Part shown: positions 60,610 through 64,000 of the stretch, one piece after another
Layout: every line of letters begins with the position of its first letter
Numbering within the stretch: position 1 is the stretch's first letter
DNA from: Novosphingobium sp. Rr 2-17
GTDB taxonomy: Bacteria > Pseudomonadota > Alphaproteobacteria > Sphingomonadales > Sphingomonadaceae
Length of the DNA: 64,000 nt
Direction: 5' to 3'
Assembly (NCBI RefSeq): GCF_000272475.1
Contig: NZ_AKFJ01000007.1
Coordinates: 62,001-126,000 of the forward strand
The notes under the pieces: generated by a model
The model's database searches: none
Seen by the model: the letters and a program-made list of their open reading frames with translations, nothing else
Told to the model about the DNA's origin: nothing
Made by a program: the position numbers and the translations under genes

Positions 60610-63600
60610 CTATTCCTCGATGATTTGACGAATGCGGGTCGCCAGCGCGTCGATGGCGAAGGGTTTGGTTATCATCGCCATGCCAGGTTCGAGAAAACCC
60701 GAGGCAAGGGCTGCGTTCTGGGCATAGCCGGTCATGAAGAGCACCTTCAGGTCGGGGCGCGACACCCGCGCAGCGTCTGCGACTTGCCGTCCGTTGAGGC
60801 CCGGCAAGCCGATGTCGGTGATCAGCAAGTCGATCCGGCGCGGCGATTGCAGAATGGCCAGGCCGCTAGGTCCATCCGTCGCTTCTATTGCCTGGTAGCC
60901 CAACTCTCCCAGAACTTCGACGATCAGGCCGCGCACGACGGGCTCATCCTCGACCACCAGCACCACTTCGCCGGCCTCCGATTCAGGCATCGTATCGGCT
61001 TTGTCTTGGGCCTGCTCGCCATCATCGTCTCCGTCATGACGGGGAAGATAGAGTTTGATGGTGGTGCCGTGGCCGGGCTCCGATTGGATACGGGCGTAAC
61101 CTTCGGACTGGCGCGCGAAGCCGTAGATCATCGACAGGCCAAGCCCGGTGCCCTGGCCGATCGGCTTGGTGGTGAAAAATGGTTCGAAAGCACGGGCGGC
61201 GGTTTCGCGGGTCATGCCCAGGCCGGTGTCGGTTACGCAGATGCACACGTAATGGCCTGGCTGTACCTCGCGCTCTTGTGCCGAATCGCGGTCGTCGAGG
61301 TGGGCGTTACACGTCTCGACCGTCAGTTTGCCGCCCTGGGGCATGGCGTCGCGGGCGTTGATGGCCAGATTGAGGATCGCGCTTTCCAACTGGTTGGGAT
61401 CGCATTTGGTCAGCCATAAGCCGTCTTCCAGCGCCAATTTGAGTTCGATCTGCTCGCCCAGGGTCCGTCGCAGCATGTCCTCCATCGAGGCAACCAGCGG
61501 ATTGGCGCGCACGGGGCGGGGATCGAGCGGCTGGCGGCGCGAGAAGGCGAGCAAGCGATGGGTGAGGGCGGCGGCGCGCTCGGCAGAAGTCTTGGCCCCG
61601 CTCAGCCAACGTCCCAGGTCCTGCGTGCGGCCTTGCGCCAGGCGGTTGTACATGATGTCGAGGCTGCCGGTGATCCCTTGCAGCAGGTTGTTGAAATCAT
61701 GGGCGATACCGCCGGTGAGCTGGCCTACCGCTTCCATCTTCTGGCTTTGCCGCAGTGCTTCCTCCACCGTGCGCACTTCGGTGATATCGCGTCCGATCGC
61801 GTGGATGCGACCGTTGTCGGGCACGGCGGTCCAGGCGAGCAGGCGGTAGTCGCCCTGGGTCGTGCGGTATCGGTTTTCGAAGGCCAGCGTCGTCGATCCC
61901 TGCGCCAGTCTTCGCAGCTCTTGGGCAGTCGGCGTGATGTCATCGGGATGGATGAAGCTTTCGATCGGGCGACCAATTATTTCGGGTTCCCGCCAGCCCA
62001 GTAGTCGTTCTACCGAAGGGTTCACCGCAGTGATGGTGCCGGCATAATCGCACACCAACATCAGGTCGCGGCTGATCGTCCACAGCCGGTCGCGATCTTG
62101 CGCATAGGCCGCCTCGGCCTGCTTTTGCGCCTCGATTTCGGTATTGGTGCCCACCCACGCAGTGATCGATCCGTGTGCATCGACCAGCGGTACGGCGCGC
62201 GAAAGGTGCCAGCGATACTGCCCTTGCGCATCGCGAAGGCGGAACTCGGTCTCGTAGATCTGCCCGGTCGAAAGCGCCTGTTCCCAACCGCTAATCGCCT
62301 TCTCGCGATCATCGGCATGGACGATGTCCAACCAGCCGGCGCCGTCCAGTGTCTCGCTTGCTCGGCCGCTGTAGGCATAGACGCGGTCGTTGAACCAGTC
62401 GAGCCGCCCGTCGGGCCGCGCCGTCCAGACCTGGTTGGGCATGTTCTGCGCCAGACCTTTGAACTGCGCCTCGCTCTTTTGCAGGGCAAGCTGGGTATGC
62501 CGGCGCTCGGTCACGTCCTGCACCACGCCGATCATGCGGATCGGCCGGCCGCTTGCGTCATATTCGAACTCGGCCTTGCGTGATATGATGCGCTCTTCGC
62601 CATCGCTGGCGCGCCGAATGCGATACTCCACGTCCAGCTCGGACGTACCCGCGCTGCGGCCTGCCAGGTCGGAAACGGCGGATCGGTCTTCGGCGATGAC
62701 CAATTGCTCGATCACCTTGCTCGATATCTCGGACCGCTCGGGAAAGCCGAAGATGCGGCAGAACTCTTCGGTGACGAACAGCCGGTCATGGGCAACGTCG
62801 ATCGTGAAGATGCCGACGCCGCCGGCCGCCTGGGCGCGGCGCAAACGAGCCTCGCTCTCGCCAAGCGCGGCTTGCGCCTCGTATTCCTCGGTGCGGTCAC
62901 GCATCAGCTTGACGAAGCCGATCGGCTGGCCATCTGCACCACGCAGCGGTGCCATCTCGGACGAGCCCCAGAACCGCTCGCCCGACTTGCGCAAGTGCCA
63001 GCGCGCATCGTGAACGCGGCCTACCGCCAGCGCTTCGGCCCGTTTGGCGGCGGGCCTGCCGGCCTCGCGATCCTCGGGCGTGAAGAGCAGCGCCATCGGC
63101 TGGCCCAGCATCTCTGCCTCGGTCCATTCCAGCATTTCGGTCGCGCCGCGGTTCCAGACGGTGACGACCCCGTCGAGATCGGTGGCGATGATGCCGTAGT
63201 CGACGGCGCCGTCGATGATCTGGCGGTGAAACGCTTCGCGCTCGCGCAGCGCTCTCTCGGCGCCCACACGCTGGACATGGGCCCAGGACCGCTCGGTCAC
63301 TTCGCGAATTACGCCCAGGTCGTAGTCGGTCCAACGGCGTGGCGCGTTGTGGTGGATCGCCATCAGCGCGGTGAGTCGGCCTGCCTTGACCAGCGGCATG
63401 CAGATCGTTGCGGCAATGCCGATCGCCTGGAACGTCGCAGCTTCTTCAGGGGGCAGCTCGGCGGCGTTGTCGTTGACGATGAGCGGGCGGCCCGCGGTCA
63501 GGTCCGCCACCGCGCGGGCGCCGAAATCGGTCAGACTATAGTGGCCTTGGATCGAGGACGTTCCCGCCGCATGCCAGTCGCCGCGAATGGTGAAGCCGTC

Positions 63601-64000
63601 GCCGTCCTCGTCCATGTCGGCATAGCCGCAACTGGAAATACCCAGGTGCTGCGCGGTCATGCGGGTGGTGATCTCCAGGATGTCGCCGGCAAAGCGCGAG
63701 CCGGTTATCGCGCCGCCTAGTTCATCCAGAAAGCGCAGACGGGCCGCATTCTTTTCGAGGGTCTCGCGCGCATGGTGCGCATCGCTCGTCTCTACCACGA
63801 TAGCGATGACGCCCCCCGGCTTGCCGTCGTCGCCCAGCACGGGTGAGTAATCGAGGTTCATCCACACTTGCTCGGGCCGCCCGTCGCGGTGCAAGGTGAG
63901 CTCGAAGTCGCGGTAGCTCAGAGTGCCTCCGGCCAAGCCCACGCGCATGACGTTGTCGTTGAAATCGGCGACCTCTTCCCACCCCTCGCGCACGTTGGAG
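60610..64000 (-). CDS. Multi-PAS/GAF hybrid histidine kinase, 5' end beyond the window
   Basis: The frame is open to the right edge and gives 1,129 codons before the stop, so the N-terminus is missing. Domains in order: the end of a PAS domain (about residues 1-85), a GAF domain (85-245), four more PAS domains (255-380, 380-505, 505-630, 635-750), HisKA with GGIAHDFNNLLQGI, an HATPase domain (NLAINARDAMPQGGK, VTDTGLGMTRE, GTGLGLSMIYGF) and a C-terminal receiver (VVEDEPVVRG, LLITDIGLPGLNG, FMTGYAQN, TKPF). It is soluble in the visible part. The signal is unknown; several PAS domains suggest redox, light or ligand input. Confidence 0.92.
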   Translation of the reverse strand, partial: SNVREGWEEVADFNDNVMRVGLAGGTLSYRDFELTLHRDGRPEQVWMNLDYSPVLGDDGKPGGVIAIVVETSDAHHARETLEKNAARLRFLDELGGAITGSRFAGDILEITTRMTAQHLGISSCGYADMDEDGDGFTIRGDWHAAGTSSIQGHYSLTDFGARAVADLTAGRPLIVNDNAAELPPEEAATFQAIGIAATICMPLVKAGRLTALMAIHHNAPRRWTDYDLGVIREVTERSWAHVQRVGAERALREREAFHRQIIDGAVDYGIIATDLDGVVTVWNRGATEMLEWTEAEMLGQPMALLFTPEDREAGRPAAKRAEALAVGRVHDARWHLRKSGERFWGSSEMAPLRGADGQPIGFVKLMRDRTEEYEAQAALGESEARLRRAQAAGGVGIFTIDVAHDRLFVTEEFCRIFGFPERSEISSKVIEQLVIAEDRSAVSDLAGRSAGTSELDVEYRIRRASDGEERIISRKAEFEYDASGRPIRMIGVVQDVTERRHTQLALQKSEAQFKGLAQNMPNQVWTARPDGRLDWFNDRVYAYSGRASETLDGAGWLDIVHADDREKAISGWEQALSTGQIYETEFRLRDAQGQYRWHLSRAVPLVDAHGSITAWVGTNTEIEAQKQAEAAYAQDRDRLWTISRDLMLVCDYAGTITAVNPSVERLLGWREPEIIGRPIESFIHPDDITPTAQELRRLAQGSTTLAFENRYRTTQGDYRLLAWTAVPDNGRIHAIGRDITEVRTVEEALRQSQKMEAVGQLTGGIAHDFNNLLQGITGSLDIMYNRLAQGRTQDLGRWLSGAKTSAERAAALTHRLLAFSRRQPLDPRPVRANPLVASMEDMLRRTLGEQIELKLALEDGLWLTKCDPNQLESAILNLAINARDAMPQGGKLTVETCNAHLDDRDSAQEREVQPGHYVCICVTDTGLGMTRETAARAFEPFFTTKPIGQGTGLGLSMIYGFARQSEGYARIQSEPGHGTTIKLYLPRHDGDDDGEQAQDKADTMPESEAGEVVLVVEDEPVVRGLIVEVLGELGYQAIEATDGPSGLAILQSPRRIDLLITDIGLPGLNGRQVADAARVSRPDLKVLFMTGYAQNAALASGFLEPGMAMITKPFAIDALATRIRQIIEE

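Overview
The window is GC-rich and reads like the chromosome of an alphaproteobacterium of the order Sphingomonadales (Novosphingobium/Sphingobium/Sphingomonas type). This is inferred from content rather than from a marker gene. It holds GapR (DUF2312), a yebC-ruvC-ruvA-ruvB run, nagZ-scpA-scpB-tatA-tatB-tatC in one transcription unit, a DUF1244 protein, a large TonB-dependent receptor and many aromatic-compound oxygenases. I see no rRNA, tRNA, CRISPR array, integrase or transposase.

Region 1, about 1-31.3 kb, is mostly housekeeping. It contains Holliday junction genes, an Old Yellow Enzyme with a divergent HxlR regulator, pyruvate kinase, a 3-hydroxybutyrate dehydrogenase/patatin pair, glnD, lgt, a MidA-type methyltransferase and a UshA-like lipoprotein. 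A long leftward run follows (tatABC, scpAB, nagZ and two dehydrogenase/amidohydrolase genes), then ilvA, the leucyl-transferase bpt, an orphan sensor kinase, a solitary GH24 lysozyme and two secreted proteins (FAS1 and RcnB-like).

Region 2, about 31.4-37.2 kb, is a transition. It has a small ORF broken by an in-frame TGA, pobA (4-hydroxybenzoate hydroxylase), a sparse 0.8 kb stretch with one plausible 39-residue secreted peptide, a TonB-dependent receptor and a PfkB sugar kinase.

Region 3, about 37.2-59.4 kb, is the striking part: an accessory catabolic island. It has three MFS transporters, two ATZ/TRZ-type amidohydrolases, a RutA-like flavin monooxygenase overlapping a RutB-like isochorismatase-fold hydrolase, and an SDR. 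It also has a Rieske oxygenase, a VOC protein, a LigB-type extradiol dioxygenase, an AtzG-like/AtzE-like amidase pair, two TauD-fold dioxygenases and a TetR regulator. It carries two acetamidase/formamidase proteins, one fused to a complete AraC-type regulator. The enzyme set (ring oxygenases plus C-N hydrolases plus formamidases) suggests degradation of an aromatic or heterocyclic nitrogen compound; the substrate cannot be read from the sequence. REP-like palindromes pepper this region, and two near-identical copies bracket a GIY-YIG nuclease gene. Several intergenic gaps carry tandem direct repeats with 19-20 bp period or inverted repeats that look like regulator sites.

The most unusual points are three. 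The first is the AraC-formamidase fusion, which may sense and process the same small molecule. The second is the AtzE-like amidase, which keeps the nucleophilic Ser but has lost the catalytic Lys and cis-Ser. The third is the repeat-flanked GIY-YIG gene.

Region 4, about 59.4-64 kb, returns to signalling: a sphingomonad-type hypothetical protein with a structured leader, a single-domain response regulator and a very large PAS/GAF hybrid histidine kinase that runs off the right edge.
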